A stretch of DNA of 64,000 nucleotides, taken from Streptomyces sp. NBC_01294. GTDB lineage: Bacteria > Actinomycetota > Actinomycetes > Streptomycetales > Streptomycetaceae. The stretch lies in contig NZ_CP108423.1 of NCBI RefSeq assembly GCF_035917235.1, positions 1,860,001 through 1,924,000 of the forward strand, written 5' to 3'. Both the position numbers and the translations under genes were made by a program. The notes beneath the pieces are model-generated. The model made no database searches and was not told where the DNA came from. It was given only the letters and a program-made list of their open reading frames with translations. Each line of letters starts with the position of its first letter. Within the stretch, counting starts at the first letter, position 1. Below are positions 52,201-60,860 of this stretch, piece by piece.

Positions 52201-52951
52201 CCTCGGTCTTCTCGAAGTCTGTTCCGTCCGCGGTGCGCGTGTCGAGTTCGATTCGTGTCAGCCGCTCGGCCCAGCCACCGGGCTTGATGCCGCGTGCACC
52301 CTCGGTTTCGTCCATCCACCGTGCGGTGTAGGCGAGTTCAGCAAGCGGTACGTCAACCGGCCCGGAGAGACCAGGGCGTCCGGCGCGCACATCGTGACCC
52401 GCAGCAGGATCGAACACCAAGTCGGCCGGCACCGTGACCGAAGCTTGCCTGCGCCGCTCCACAAAGCGGTGTACACCCTCGCCGGCCTGCGGAAGCGGCT
52501 TCGCGGAGAAGTCGGGGATCCTGCTCAATGCCGCGTCGTATGCGACGAAGCGGTCTGCCGCCACGAAGGGGCTGACGCGCCGGGCAGGCCCGCCGCCCAT
52601 CGGTACGCGGTAGGCCCGCAGCCGCTCAGGCAGCTCCAAGTAGGCCTCCAGGCTCTGCTGCCACATACGTCGGCGGCGCATGGGCCACAGCAGATGCCGC
52701 GCCGCGGTTAGGGCAAGATCGGCATCGGGCCCCGCAGCCAGACCGGCAGCCTGGGCGAAGGGATAGCCTCCGAGGAGCGTCCAGACGCCGTCAGCGGCGC
52801 AGCCGTCAGCGAGGGTCTCCAGGAGTCGCAGCCCGAGTTCCACCTGACACAGCAGTGCGGGCTTCGTGCCGGCGTGCTCCTCGGGCCAGGGCCTGAGGTC
52901 ACGCACGAGCTGCTGGTACCAACTGCTGCGGTCACGCACTGTCTGCTCCAT
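49250..52951 (-). CDS. DinG/XPD-type Fe-S helicase of the pPIWI-RE system
   Basis: This 1233-aa superfamily 2 helicase has Walker A GMVGAGKST near residue 260 and the DEAD-like box IVDEADR near 479. Between these lie Cys residues in SACPLDAL, APCDRL and ACPIWSACPR, matching the four-Cys iron-sulfur cluster of XPD/DinG helicases. An extra N-terminal domain of about 220 aa precedes the motor and fits the island-specific domain of this system. The chosen ATG at 52951 overlaps the REase gene by 20 bp. It is encoded directly before pPIWI-RE and probably unwinds DNA or R-loops for it. Confidence 0.85.
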   Translation of the reverse strand: MEQTVRDRSSWYQQLVRDLRPWPEEHAGTKPALLCQVELGLRLLETLADGCAADGVWTLLGGYPFAQAAGLAAGPDADLALTAARHLLWPMRRRRMWQQSLEAYLELPERLRAYRVPMGGGPARRVSPFVAADRFVAYDAALSRIPDFSAKPLPQAGEGVHRFVERRRQASVTVPADLVFDPAAGHDVRAGRPGLSGPVDVPLAELAYTARWMDETEGARGIKPGGWAERLTRIELDTRTADGTDFEKTEALRLDQLTHLVGMVGAGKSTLMILVAVWAHQKGMRTTLVVGDVAEQLVLTELFRGLGLRAGLVQGGTTRQQHAQRLHRRLAARGQHSLLTHTSRAFAHLSSACPLDALRGLDVSEPLRHADAPCDRLHPVRTQEVAPDESAIVRATRELVHARGAQPTSPDVTSETEELRNPHACPIWSACPRHAPARDLVDALIWVANPSSLLQTAVPRQLNAERLRYLELACLRSDIVIVDEADRVQMQLDQMFAPSATLVSTGPESWLDQLQTHEIAELARQGRLQLSERDVERWSAALDVVGSAADRLYAMLISDKRLRDWVQIDYFSAWTLQEKLLHAWYPPHPARTVRKLDFDQDIEDEVELYADDEGLGPGPGDAPPVATEPWAARREEVTRFFDTFRDDPLGDRGPYATAADSLADLAQDLLHTLNEKHTRRRVRALLESLLEGAPDREQRSMLKRPADRDVPAEDTPFTEEWLETNAQRLEFTLILAALHQRLDRVTFLWPQVEAALRLDPGGHELTRRPPLDYAPLLPEAPMGNVIGFQYLLEERPAVGDREGRRTGTLRFFRCAGVGRELLLTLPRLGAVPERRLPGPHVLLMSGTSWAGTSTRAHVLAPVNVVLKPQPQALDAIRKTVFRTEFQYDDAGRPIRLSGQPPEKRADVLRMLVHKLARPGQDGGAGPLQRELAQIKDERRRRALLLVGSYREASATAELLQEIPRWRGRVRVLAADDAELQSTDDLVNGGATPHAGAVRRGDLASFADDLDAEVLVAPMLAIERGHNILTVPQRPGEERVAAFGTVFFLVRPHPRPDDLFLAVFAVNDWATRFVRDHSGLTQGTFTELVSKAADLDTAGSDFRTAARGVWRHLLSRRYVYSALSDAEKVSFAWDQLVTIWQVIGRLVRGGVPARVVFVDAAFAPRLAAERTRSVSPGRLPRWLSDPGLLLRLRDVLAPYFAPETDPTAFPDPADPALVKLLYRPLYEALCNGGN

Positions 52952-54119
52952 CGTCCGTTGAGTCCGCCGGTGTGATGCATGCCTTGGCGCTGCGGTCGCC
53001 GCGCACGCGCCGCTGCGCCGCCGTGAGGAGCTGGCTGTCGGTGAGTAGAGCCAGGGCACGGGCGTGCGCGCCACGTTCCCGGGCGAAGACGTCGAGATAG
53101 TCCCGGCGCATCTCCACGCGAAAGCTCGGCACCACCCAGCAGGCCTCGTCGTACGACGGTTCAGGCCGAACCGGCGTCGCCGCACGACCGAGCAGACCCG
53201 GATGTGCCCAGTCCTTCACATCCACCGCCCATACGTGCCCGTCGGCGAAGGTGATCCTGAGGTCGTATGCATCGAAGCCGGGCCACATCTCCACGGCGAG
53301 TCCAAGGCTTCTCAACTCGATTTCCAGGGCGGTCTCCGCTTGTCCGGGCCCCGTCACAAACTGCCGCAACGGCCTGCGAAGCTGACGCAGTCCCCCCACG
53401 TCGGCGGCATGAAGCAGGCGTCCGTGCGGCGCTGCACCCCGGTGTCGGCACTGGTCGCGCTCGCACCACCAACCGCCCCCGGCCAGAGGCGTGAGCAGGG
53501 TCAGGCACCGACCGCAGCTGAGGTAGGAGCCGTGCCTCCGGTAGCTGACGGGCACCGGCGCGTATACCTCCTCGATCAGGAATCCGACCGGGTCGAGGTA
53601 CAGATCGGTGCTGATGTCGAACCAGTCCGCCTCGGTCAGCACCGGGCGGGTGACGAGCAGTCGGCGGAACGAGGTGTACGACTCCGGGGACGACGCGTCG
53701 CGGCACGCCCTCATGGCCTCGCGGATCACCATTCGGTCGTACTGCCGGCCGGTGCTGTCCCCGTGCTCCTTCACTGCCAGTTCCTGGCACAGCTGGGTCG
53801 GTTCGCCCGACTCGGCGTTGATCAGGCGGTCATCGGTCCCGAACAGTCCGTCCGGCAGCCGATCGAGTGGCCAGCTGCCGAGTGGGCGGGTCCGGCACCA
53901 GCGGATGAGCTCGGGCACTCCCGACGGTGGTCGCGCGCCGTCACGCAGGCATCGCAGCACGAGCGCGTCCAGGGCGCGTTGGGCCTCTGCCGGGTACGGC
54001 AGAGTGAAGGAGTCGAGCCGGGTTGCTCCGTCGAGCCGAACGACAGCCGTGGCGACGTCCCTCAGCAGGACGACATCGCGATTGGCGAGCCAGTCCGGGC
54101 CCGCTGCCAGGTCAGACAT
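52932..54119 (-). CDS. REase-fold protein of the pPIWI-RE system
   Basis: The 395-aa protein has an N-terminal unknown domain, a possible Cys/His zinc-like site (YLSCGRCL and WWCERDQCRHRG, residues about 185-220) and a C-terminal restriction-endonuclease fold. The latter shows MWPGFDAYDLRI followed by WAVDVKDW, the D...(D/E)XK active-site pattern (near residues 281-304). This is the third gene of the three-gene pPIWI-RE island. The ATG at 54119 has GGAG 7 nt upstream and overlaps the preceding gene by 8 bp. It is predicted to cut target DNA. Confidence 0.8.
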   Translation of the reverse strand: MSDLAAGPDWLANRDVVLLRDVATAVVRLDGATRLDSFTLPYPAEAQRALDALVLRCLRDGARPPSGVPELIRWCRTRPLGSWPLDRLPDGLFGTDDRLINAESGEPTQLCQELAVKEHGDSTGRQYDRMVIREAMRACRDASSPESYTSFRRLLVTRPVLTEADWFDISTDLYLDPVGFLIEEVYAPVPVSYRRHGSYLSCGRCLTLLTPLAGGGWWCERDQCRHRGAAPHGRLLHAADVGGLRQLRRPLRQFVTGPGQAETALEIELRSLGLAVEMWPGFDAYDLRITFADGHVWAVDVKDWAHPGLLGRAATPVRPEPSYDEACWVVPSFRVEMRRDYLDVFARERGAHARALALLTDSQLLTAAQRRVRGDRSAKACITPADSTDDGADSA

Positions 54120-55851
54120 GAATGCTCCGAGTGTCGCCGGCCTGACGGGGAGGCTCGGGATGCCGCGGGTGGTCCGTGGTGTACGCGCGGCCTGGCCCGC
54201 ACCAGGCACGTGCTTGGCAGCCGTGGCAATGGCGCCCGGTCCTCGGCTCGTACGTCGTGTCGTCCAGGAGTGGCTGCGCGAGTCCGGCGATGACCGCGCG
54301 GGCTTCTGCGACGACCTCCGGACGGCCCGGGTCGATGCGTTCCAGACGGCTGTCTCCCCGGCCTTCCCGCAGATGTTCCAGCTCGACCCAGGAGCGGTTC
54401 GGGTCCGTGCCCAGGGCCCCAGCGGAGAACAGCAGTACGGCCAGCGCCAGCTGGGGGTAGGAGTGCAGGAGAGAACGGCCTTCCCACAAGGGGCTGGACG
54501 AGGTCTTGGTCTCTCGCCAGATCCACCTGCCCCTGTAGGTGGACAAGAGGTCGGGCACGGCCAGGACAACGACGTCGAGCTCGGGAATGTAGGCCGTCAC
54601 CCGGTGCTGCACGAGTACCTGTTCCTCGGCCCCCACGCCGTTCAGTGGGCACAGCGCCCTGTGGGCGTCGAGCATGCGCGCGCCTTCCCTCGCCTGCTGA
54701 GCCTCCAGCCCGAACTCCGCGGCCATCGCCGACTCCTCCGGGGCGGGCAGGTCCCGGCAGCCTCGCTGCGGACGTGCCGCGTGGCGGTCGTTCAGCCAGG
54801 CATCCACGGCCCGACCCCGGCCTGCTCCGTCGTTCTCCGCGGTCAGGTCGTTCAGATGCAGTTGCCGCACGAGGTGGTATTGGGTGGGGCACTCGCCGTA
54901 CAGACGCAGGTCCCACGCGGACAGTGAGCGGCGCCGACGTGCCGGTACCGCGGGCACCCCACCCCACAGCTGTGGCGTTCTGGGCAGGGCCGTACACCGG
55001 CTGATGACCTTACAGTCGACGCAGCTCTCGCCGGGCTGGGTGCCGGCACCGGTTGCGGCCTGATGGAAGGCGGGGGCCGCGTCAGCGGCGAACCGTTCGG
55101 CCACCTCGGTCCGGCCCCAGTCGAGCAGAAGGGTGACGCTGCCGTCCGCACAGCCGAAGTCGAATACGCGTACGCGGTCCGCCCCTCGCCCGCCAGAAGT
55201 GGCGCATTCCGGTGGTTCGGCTCCACGGCGGCGGCGTGGGGAGGGCACTCCGTTGGCCACGGCATGGGCGATGGCCGCCTTCTCCGCCGCCGCGCGGTCC
55301 CGCTTGGCCTGCCCCAGAGAGGGAATCCACAGGTCCCTGACAGAACCGTCGGAGGAGGAGTACTGCCTGCCCCAGGTGGTCTGCTCGTATTGCCGCGCCC
55401 CCCTCGCGTCGGCGTCGGTCTGCCTCTTGGTGCGTACCGTCCAGCCAAGCCGAACGGGCTCGGTCTTCGGGAGACCGGCTGCCGACGCCGTCTGCTGCTC
55501 CTGGGCACGGGCCGCCGCGTATCGCTCAAGGGCGTGAATGGTCCACGCCAGCAAAGCGGGATGCACCGGCGCACCCCGGCCCCGGAAGACACCTCGGGTC
55601 TCTCGGAGTTCGTCGATGACGCGGTGGAGCGGCCACCCGTCGTGCTCCCACAGGTCCATTGCGGCGAACAGGGGCCCGAAGCCGAACTCCTCGCGCGGGG
55701 CGGGACGGAACGGTACGGGCGGATCAGCGGCGAGCAGGGGCCTCACCGTCGTATGCAGATGGGACGGGCACGCGGCAGGGTCCGGACGGGCGGTCCTGGA
55801 GCTCACCTTGATCAGCCAGCCGTGTCCGGTGGTCCCGGGCAAATTCTGCAT
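54112..55851 (-). CDS. PD-(D/E)XK nuclease with four-Cys cluster (AddB/Cas4-like)
   Basis: This 579-aa protein has a C-terminal RecB-type nuclease domain: WIWRETKTSSS (near residue 443) gives the ExK part of the active site. Cys residues in CVDCKVISRC (near 275-284) and CHGCQARAWC (near 540-552) bracket the domain as in Fe-S-containing AddB and Cas4 nucleases. The N-terminal half (residues 1-250) is unrelated to known domains. It is the first gene of the pPIWI-RE operon and is not part of the classical three-gene island. AGGGGGAACC directly before the ATG at 55851 fixes the start. Probable role is DNA end or strand degradation together with the helicase. Confidence 0.75.
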   Translation of the reverse strand: MQNLPGTTGHGWLIKVSSRTARPDPAACPSHLHTTVRPLLAADPPVPFRPAPREEFGFGPLFAAMDLWEHDGWPLHRVIDELRETRGVFRGRGAPVHPALLAWTIHALERYAAARAQEQQTASAAGLPKTEPVRLGWTVRTKRQTDADARGARQYEQTTWGRQYSSSDGSVRDLWIPSLGQAKRDRAAAEKAAIAHAVANGVPSPRRRRGAEPPECATSGGRGADRVRVFDFGCADGSVTLLLDWGRTEVAERFAADAAPAFHQAATGAGTQPGESCVDCKVISRCTALPRTPQLWGGVPAVPARRRRSLSAWDLRLYGECPTQYHLVRQLHLNDLTAENDGAGRGRAVDAWLNDRHAARPQRGCRDLPAPEESAMAAEFGLEAQQAREGARMLDAHRALCPLNGVGAEEQVLVQHRVTAYIPELDVVVLAVPDLLSTYRGRWIWRETKTSSSPLWEGRSLLHSYPQLALAVLLFSAGALGTDPNRSWVELEHLREGRGDSRLERIDPGRPEVVAEARAVIAGLAQPLLDDTTYEPRTGRHCHGCQARAWCGPGRAYTTDHPRHPEPPRQAGDTRSIHV

Positions 55852-55931
55852 GGTTCCCCCTGGTGAGGGCAGCGCGGACGGGAGCACGCAAGGTTTCAAC
55901 AACATCACCGAGCGCGCTTTCACAATGACAT

Positions 55932-55944
55932 AGTTCTGTGAACT
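55932..55944. promoter_or_regulatory. Defence-island operator 1
   Basis: AGTTC and GAACT form 5-bp inverted arms around TGT in the AT-rich gap between the divergent nuclease and kinase genes. On the minus strand it reads GTTCACAG, the core also present at operators 2 and 3. The flanking ACATAGTTC is shared (reverse orientation) with operator 3. Confidence 0.6.
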
Positions 55945-56028
55945 TAGTCCATAGATAAATCGCAATCTCACTCTTTCACGCTACGCTGGCGGGCATCGAG
56001 TGGTACAGGAGCATGGAGGGGCGCAGCG

Positions 56029-57516
56029 GTGGACATGGGCTCACAGTCGATCCGGGCCGGAGAAGTAGCTGGCGGTCGCTACAAGCTGTCCGAGTCGCTG
56101 GGCAAGGGCGGCATGGCACAGGTATGGCGCGCCAAGGATCTGAAAACCGGGCAGGACGTGGCGGTCAAGTTCCTCCGCCCGGATTCGGAGGACCTGCGGC
56201 AGCTCGACACCCTGCACCGGCGGGACGAACTCGACACGCTCCGCGCCCGGTTCCGCCGTGAGGCCACACTCCTCGAGCAACTGGATCACCCAGGAATTCC
56301 CGAGTTGTACGGGCACGGATCGCACCAGGAACTGCCGTACATGGCGATGCGCCTCGTACCGGGCGTAACCTTGCACAAGTTCCTCCGCGAGCACGGACCG
56401 CTCACGTTCAGTGTGGCTGTCGCCGTGGCGGCACAGATGGCGGAGGCTCTCGCCTGCGCGCACACGCTGCCCGTCGTGCACCGGGATCTGAAGCCGCAGA
56501 ACGTCATGATCTCCGACGATGGCGTAGTGGTCCTCATCGACTTCGGCATCGCCAAACCCCTGGGGATCGGGGCGACGCAGTACACACGACACGGCTCGAC
56601 ACTCGGGAGCCGCGGCTACCAGGCTCCGGAGCAGATCCTGGAGAGGGACACCACCGCGCGTACGGACATCTACAGCTTCGGCTGCGTATGCTTCGAACTC
56701 TTCGCCGACCGGGCGCCCTTCGTCGTCGATGGCACAATGGGACTGATCGAGCAGCACCTGCACGAGGACCCGCTGGCGCCCGGCCTGTTCGCGGCGGGAA
56801 TCCCGGACGCCGTGGATGATCTGGTGCTGCGCATGCTCGCCAAGGATCCCGGGCTACGCCCCTCGATCTCCGAAGTCCAGGCCGTGCTTGGCCCGTTGAC
56901 ACCGTGCGTCGACTCTCCCGAACCTCGCCCTCGCCTCCCTTGGGACCCGACGGCTCCTTTTCGGCTGCCGCGCGAGCGATCAGTCGGACGGCGGCTGCCG
57001 GTGCCTGCCCCGCCGGTGTCCGAGAATGAGGACGAATGGCTGGACGCAAGCGCCGTCGAGCGGGTTTGCGACGAGGCCCGGCGCGAGATCCGGAGCGGCA
57101 AGCCGAGGGACGCGGTACGCCGGCTCGGAGAGCTCGCGTACCAGGCACGCGAGGAATGGGGCTCGCGGCGGCCCCTGGTGCGTCAGATCTGGGAACTGGC
57201 AGCCGAAGGAAGCTACCTGGCCGGCGACTGCGGTGCAGCTGTTCACTTCTACCAGGGCGCCGCAGACGACCTGGTACACGGCGAGGGCCCGCAGGAGCGG
57301 GCCGACCGGGCTGTGCTGCGGCTGCGCCTCGCAAGGTGCCGACTCGAGTTCGGTGAGATCGAGTCGGCGATCCGTGCGGTCGACGAGGCCGGGCACGTCG
57401 CAGCTGGGCTGCCCGCGCCCCTGGCAGCGTGGGTGGAAGACGTGCGCCGCCAGGTCGATGCGAACATCGCCGGGCGACTCACAGATCCCAAGCTCGGACA
57501 CCGGCCAGAGGCCTGA
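56029..57516 (+). CDS. Soluble Ser/Thr protein kinase with helical C-terminal domain
   Basis: The 495-aa PknB-like kinase has LGKGGMAQVW (P-loop), VAVKFL (Lys), HRDLKPQN (catalytic loop), DFGIAKP and YQAPE, so all catalytic residues are present. The kinase domain covers about residues 18-290. The rest is a Pro-rich linker and a helical, TPR-like region (about 330-480). No membrane helix or PASTA domain exists, unlike housekeeping PknB, so it is cytoplasmic. The GTG at 56029 has GGAGG 9 nt before; an ATG two codons later is possible. It is divergent from the pPIWI-RE operon and shares its promoter region and operator. Confidence 0.88.
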   Translation: MDMGSQSIRAGEVAGGRYKLSESLGKGGMAQVWRAKDLKTGQDVAVKFLRPDSEDLRQLDTLHRRDELDTLRARFRREATLLEQLDHPGIPELYGHGSHQELPYMAMRLVPGVTLHKFLREHGPLTFSVAVAVAAQMAEALACAHTLPVVHRDLKPQNVMISDDGVVVLIDFGIAKPLGIGATQYTRHGSTLGSRGYQAPEQILERDTTARTDIYSFGCVCFELFADRAPFVVDGTMGLIEQHLHEDPLAPGLFAAGIPDAVDDLVLRMLAKDPGLRPSISEVQAVLGPLTPCVDSPEPRPRLPWDPTAPFRLPRERSVGRRLPVPAPPVSENEDEWLDASAVERVCDEARREIRSGKPRDAVRRLGELAYQAREEWGSRRPLVRQIWELAAEGSYLAGDCGAAVHFYQGAADDLVHGEGPQERADRAVLRLRLARCRLEFGEIESAIRAVDEAGHVAAGLPAPLAAWVEDVRRQVDANIAGRLTDPKLGHRPEA

Positions 57517-57582
57517 GGCGCGCGTTCGTCGGCTGCCGCCCGAAAGGGCCGTGATCGGCGTTTCACCGACCGCCGGGATCCG

Positions 57583-59619
57583 TCAGGCGATTCCGGCCAG
57601 ACGCCCGGCGGCCAGGTCATCGCCGAGGTCGCGCACGAGTCCGCTACCGAGCGCGCTCAGACGCCGGACAGCCTTGTCGAACACGGCCACTTGACGAAAC
57701 GCCTCCCCGTAGGTCTGCTGCTCGGCCAGGCTGACCTGCCGCACCTGAAGTTTGCGTACATCGACGCGTGACGAACTCGACGCGTGCGTACCGGCCTGAC
57801 GGGCATTGGCCGGTGCACGCAGTGATCCCGCGAGGAACCAGGCGTCGAGCTGTTCCGGATGCACCCTCAAGGCGTAGAGCTGAGGTCCGAGCACCGTCGG
57901 GCGGCCTTGGTGCACCCACGCGGAGAAAGCCCGAGCCACTCCGGCCACCACGACGTCGCCGGCTTGGACGACAAGCGTGCCTTCCGTCTCGGCATCCGCG
58001 GCGGAGATCCAGCTGTGCGGCTCACCGTCGATGAGCAGATCAGGGACGGTGAGCAGCGGGACTCCGTCAGCGGCGGGCTGCCCCTCACAGACCGTTCCCC
58101 CGGCCGGTTGCTGGCCGCCGCGCAGGGTGAGCGCACCGGCGCGGGCGAGCTCGCCCACGGTCGCCGTCGAGGGCGTGCCGGCTCCCTGACCGGAGAGTTC
58201 CAGCGCGGCCAGGCGCCCGCCGGCTTCGTCGAGAGCAGCCGCCACCCTGCCGAACTCCTCCCATGATTCCGCGCGTCGGGAGCCGGCGCCGGAAGGAGCT
58301 GGAGCGATGTGGCGCCCTGGGGTCAGGTCGACCTCATCGTCGAGGAGGTCGATCACCGGTACGGATCTGACGAATTCAGGCCATGTTGATGCCTCGGCTT
58401 CCCGACCCGCGGCCGCGTCGATCGCCGACTGGACGAAAGAGCTGAGCGCACTCCAGTCCGGTACCGAATCCCGGGCCTGTGTCCGGGGGAAGCGGGATGC
58501 TGCATCGGCGAGCAGCACCTCGCCCGACGTCGCTTCCTGGACGCTCCCGGGCATCCGCAGCACCCAGAGCTGGAGGGAGACGCTGTGCGGCGCCGCGCAG
58601 CCCGGCGGCAATGCCACAACGGCCCTCAGTTGCCCGGTACGCAGCAGTGATCCCCTGATCCTGCGTCCCGCCTTGCGGGACGCCACAGCAGGTGGCAGCA
58701 GCAGGACCGCCGTACCGCCGGGAGACAGCCGGGCGAGGCAGTGTTGAACCCAGGCGAGCTCGGGCTCGGTGCGCGGCGGCACTCCGTGTGCCCACCGCGC
58801 GTCGGTGGCGAGCTCCTCGTATCCCCAGTCCCGTTCATTGAAGGGCGGGTTGCACAGCACCACATCTGCCCGGGCATCACCGAAGGGGTCGACTCGCAGG
58901 GAGTCGGCAGCCCGGACCTCTGACGCCGGACCTCCCCGTGGCGGCCCCGGCACCAGCATGAGCCGGGCTTCGGCAAGCGCGGCGAGTACCGGATCCCGAT
59001 CACATCCGATCAACCTGGCCGGTGCGTACGCCGCGGCCGCGGCCAGGAGATGTCCCGTTCCGCAGGCAGGATCCAGAACAGTCCCGACGCCGTGGCGCCC
59101 GCCGCCGTCCGCAAGCGCTCCCGCTTCGTGCGCGAGGTCCGCCATGAGCGTGGCCAGCGGCTCCGGGGTGGTGCTGATCTGGCGCACATTGACATCGAGC
59201 CATCGCCGCAGCAGGAATTCGAACGTCTCCAGCGCACCCTCGCGCCGCCCGAGTTCCGCCGCCCTGTCGACCAGCTGCCGAGCCTCGTCCGAAAGATCGG
59301 GTTCATCCGCGGCAGGTTCCTGCGCACCGCTCATGACCCGTCCGGCGGCCGCTACGGCCAGACCTGCCGCATCACGACTGCCGAGCGCCTCGAATTGCGG
59401 CCAGAGCCACTCGCGCTCCGTGTCCTTCTTGAGCTTCTTGTTCTCGCGCAGCCACACCTCGATCTCGGTCAGCGAGAACTGAGGGCTCACATCCGTGCCG
59501 CCGATCCGCTCGGGAAAGGACTCGTGCCGACGACGCCAATTGCTCACGGCGGCGCGACCCACACCGGCGAGCCGCGCGATTTCGGCCAGTGAGACCGGCA
59601 CGGCGGGCGACGAGGTCAT
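57583..59619 (-). CDS. N6-adenine DNA methylase with HTH and specificity-like domain
   Basis: This 678-aa protein begins with a helix-turn-helix (SLAEIARLAGVGRAAVSNWR) and continues with a type I HsdM-like methylase: DPACGTGHLLA near 180 (SAM binding) and NPPF near 256 (catalytic). The C-terminus (about 470-678) looks like an HsdS-type recognition domain (LLTVPDLLIDG, GDVVVAGVARAF, RVDVRKLQVRQVSL). Thus recognition and modification are fused in one chain and no restriction subunit lies beside it. It may modify host DNA to protect against a nuclease in the island. The ATG at 59619 has GGGAG 5 nt before it. Convergent with kinase 1, divergent from kinase 2. Confidence 0.85.
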   Translation of the reverse strand: MTSSPAVPVSLAEIARLAGVGRAAVSNWRRRHESFPERIGGTDVSPQFSLTEIEVWLRENKKLKKDTEREWLWPQFEALGSRDAAGLAVAAAGRVMSGAQEPAADEPDLSDEARQLVDRAAELGRREGALETFEFLLRRWLDVNVRQISTTPEPLATLMADLAHEAGALADGGGRHGVGTVLDPACGTGHLLAAAAAYAPARLIGCDRDPVLAALAEARLMLVPGPPRGGPASEVRAADSLRVDPFGDARADVVLCNPPFNERDWGYEELATDARWAHGVPPRTEPELAWVQHCLARLSPGGTAVLLLPPAVASRKAGRRIRGSLLRTGQLRAVVALPPGCAAPHSVSLQLWVLRMPGSVQEATSGEVLLADAASRFPRTQARDSVPDWSALSSFVQSAIDAAAGREAEASTWPEFVRSVPVIDLLDDEVDLTPGRHIAPAPSGAGSRRAESWEEFGRVAAALDEAGGRLAALELSGQGAGTPSTATVGELARAGALTLRGGQQPAGGTVCEGQPAADGVPLLTVPDLLIDGEPHSWISAADAETEGTLVVQAGDVVVAGVARAFSAWVHQGRPTVLGPQLYALRVHPEQLDAWFLAGSLRAPANARQAGTHASSSSRVDVRKLQVRQVSLAEQQTYGEAFRQVAVFDKAVRRLSALGSGLVRDLGDDLAAGRLAGIA

Positions 59620-59721
59620 CTGCACTCCCAGGCAATACCGATGAAAGCGAAACGTTTCGACTTACCGGGGCACACGAAACAAGACACCCCAGCCCCTCCC
59701 TGCACTCAGCGTACTACGAGC

Positions 59722-59739
59722 GTTGACTTTGTTCACAGC
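59722..59739. promoter_or_regulatory. Defence-island operator 2
   Basis: GTTGAC, TTT and GTTCAC form an imperfect version of the operator 3 palindrome; GTTCACAGC (59731-59739) is identical to operator 3. It lies between the divergent methylase and kinase 2 genes. Confidence 0.55.
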
Positions 59740-59825
59740 CCACCAGAGGGCGAAATCAGGCACTCTTTGGCCATACGATCACTCCCGCACTCATCGCCGA
59801 CGCCGATGTCCAGAAGGAGCACGTC

Positions 59826-60764
59826 ATGCGCGCCGTCCATGCAGGAGACGTACTCAAAGACCGTTACAGACTGGAGCGCCCGCTGGGCAAAGGAAGCATG
59901 GGCCAGGTCTGGCAAGGCCGCGATCTGCACCTGGACCGACCCGTCGCCGTCAAGACCGTGGCCGCCGGCGCGCGGACCGAGCCGAGCGACCTGGAGCACT
60001 TCAAGCGGCGCTTCGAGCGGGAGGCCAAGGCCGCCGCCGCGCTCGACAGCGCGAATGTGGCAACCGTCTACGACGCCGACATCACCGGCGACGTCCACTG
60101 GCTCGTCATGCAACTCGTCGACGGAGCCACGCTCGGCACCGTGCTGGACGAGAGGGAGCGGCTCGAAGTGGACTCGGCCGCCGCCGCCGCGGCTCAGATC
60201 TGTGCGGGGCTGGCGGCTGCGCATGCCGCCGGACTCGTCCACCGGGACCTCAAGCCGGAGAACGTCATGATCCGCCGGGACGGCGTCGTGAAGATCCTGG
60301 ACTTCGGCCTGGTCAAGCTGGTGGCGGATGACGGTCCCAGGCTGACTGCTACGGGACAGCAGCCCGGCAACCTCCTCTACGCCTCCCCCGAACTGCTCAA
60401 GGGAGACCCGGCCCTGGACCCGCGCAGCGACCTGTACAGCGTCGGATGCCTGCTGCACCACATGCTGGCCGGCGTCCCGCCCTTCTCCGCCCCGCAGCCC
60501 ATGGCCCTGCTGAGCCAGCATCTGTTCGACCCCCCGGCGACACTCGCGGACCACGGTGTGGACGTTCCCGAAGGACTACAGGCGCTCCTGCTCGCCCTCC
60601 TGGCCAAGAACCGGGAGGACCGTCCGGCTTCGGCGGCGGATGTCTATGCCGCGCTCGGCCCCTGGCTGCCAGGGGCGTCTGCGGGCCCCTTCCTCCTGCA
60701 CGGCTTCGGCCCCGAGGATCCACGGCGCCCCTTCGCCCTGCCTCAGGGCCCCTATCCGGGGTGA
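59826..60764 (+). CDS. Soluble Ser/Thr protein kinase (kinase domain only)
   Basis: This 312-aa protein is a complete PknB-like kinase domain: LGKGSMGQVW, VAVKTV, HRDLKPEN, DFGLVKL and YASPELL. After the kinase domain (to about 280) only a short Pro/Gly-rich tail remains, without membrane helix. AAGGAG lies 7 nt before the ATG. It precedes a third kinase gene by about 100 bp in the same direction, and its promoter region carries defence-island operator 2. Confidence 0.88.
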   Translation: MRAVHAGDVLKDRYRLERPLGKGSMGQVWQGRDLHLDRPVAVKTVAAGARTEPSDLEHFKRRFEREAKAAAALDSANVATVYDADITGDVHWLVMQLVDGATLGTVLDERERLEVDSAAAAAAQICAGLAAAHAAGLVHRDLKPENVMIRRDGVVKILDFGLVKLVADDGPRLTATGQQPGNLLYASPELLKGDPALDPRSDLYSVGCLLHHMLAGVPPFSAPQPMALLSQHLFDPPATLADHGVDVPEGLQALLLALLAKNREDRPASAADVYAALGPWLPGASAGPFLLHGFGPEDPRRPFALPQGPYPG

Positions 60765-60860
60765 TCATTTCGCCATTTCGGCTGCTCGCCGGGGTGGCGG
60801 TGAGAGGATGCGTGAGACGTGCCGCGTGGGGGCGGACGGGATCAGGGGGCCGGAGAAGGC

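Noticed and set aside
57517..57582. Possible terminator between kinase 1 and methylase
   Set aside because: No stem longer than a few base pairs could be found in this 66-bp convergent gap.
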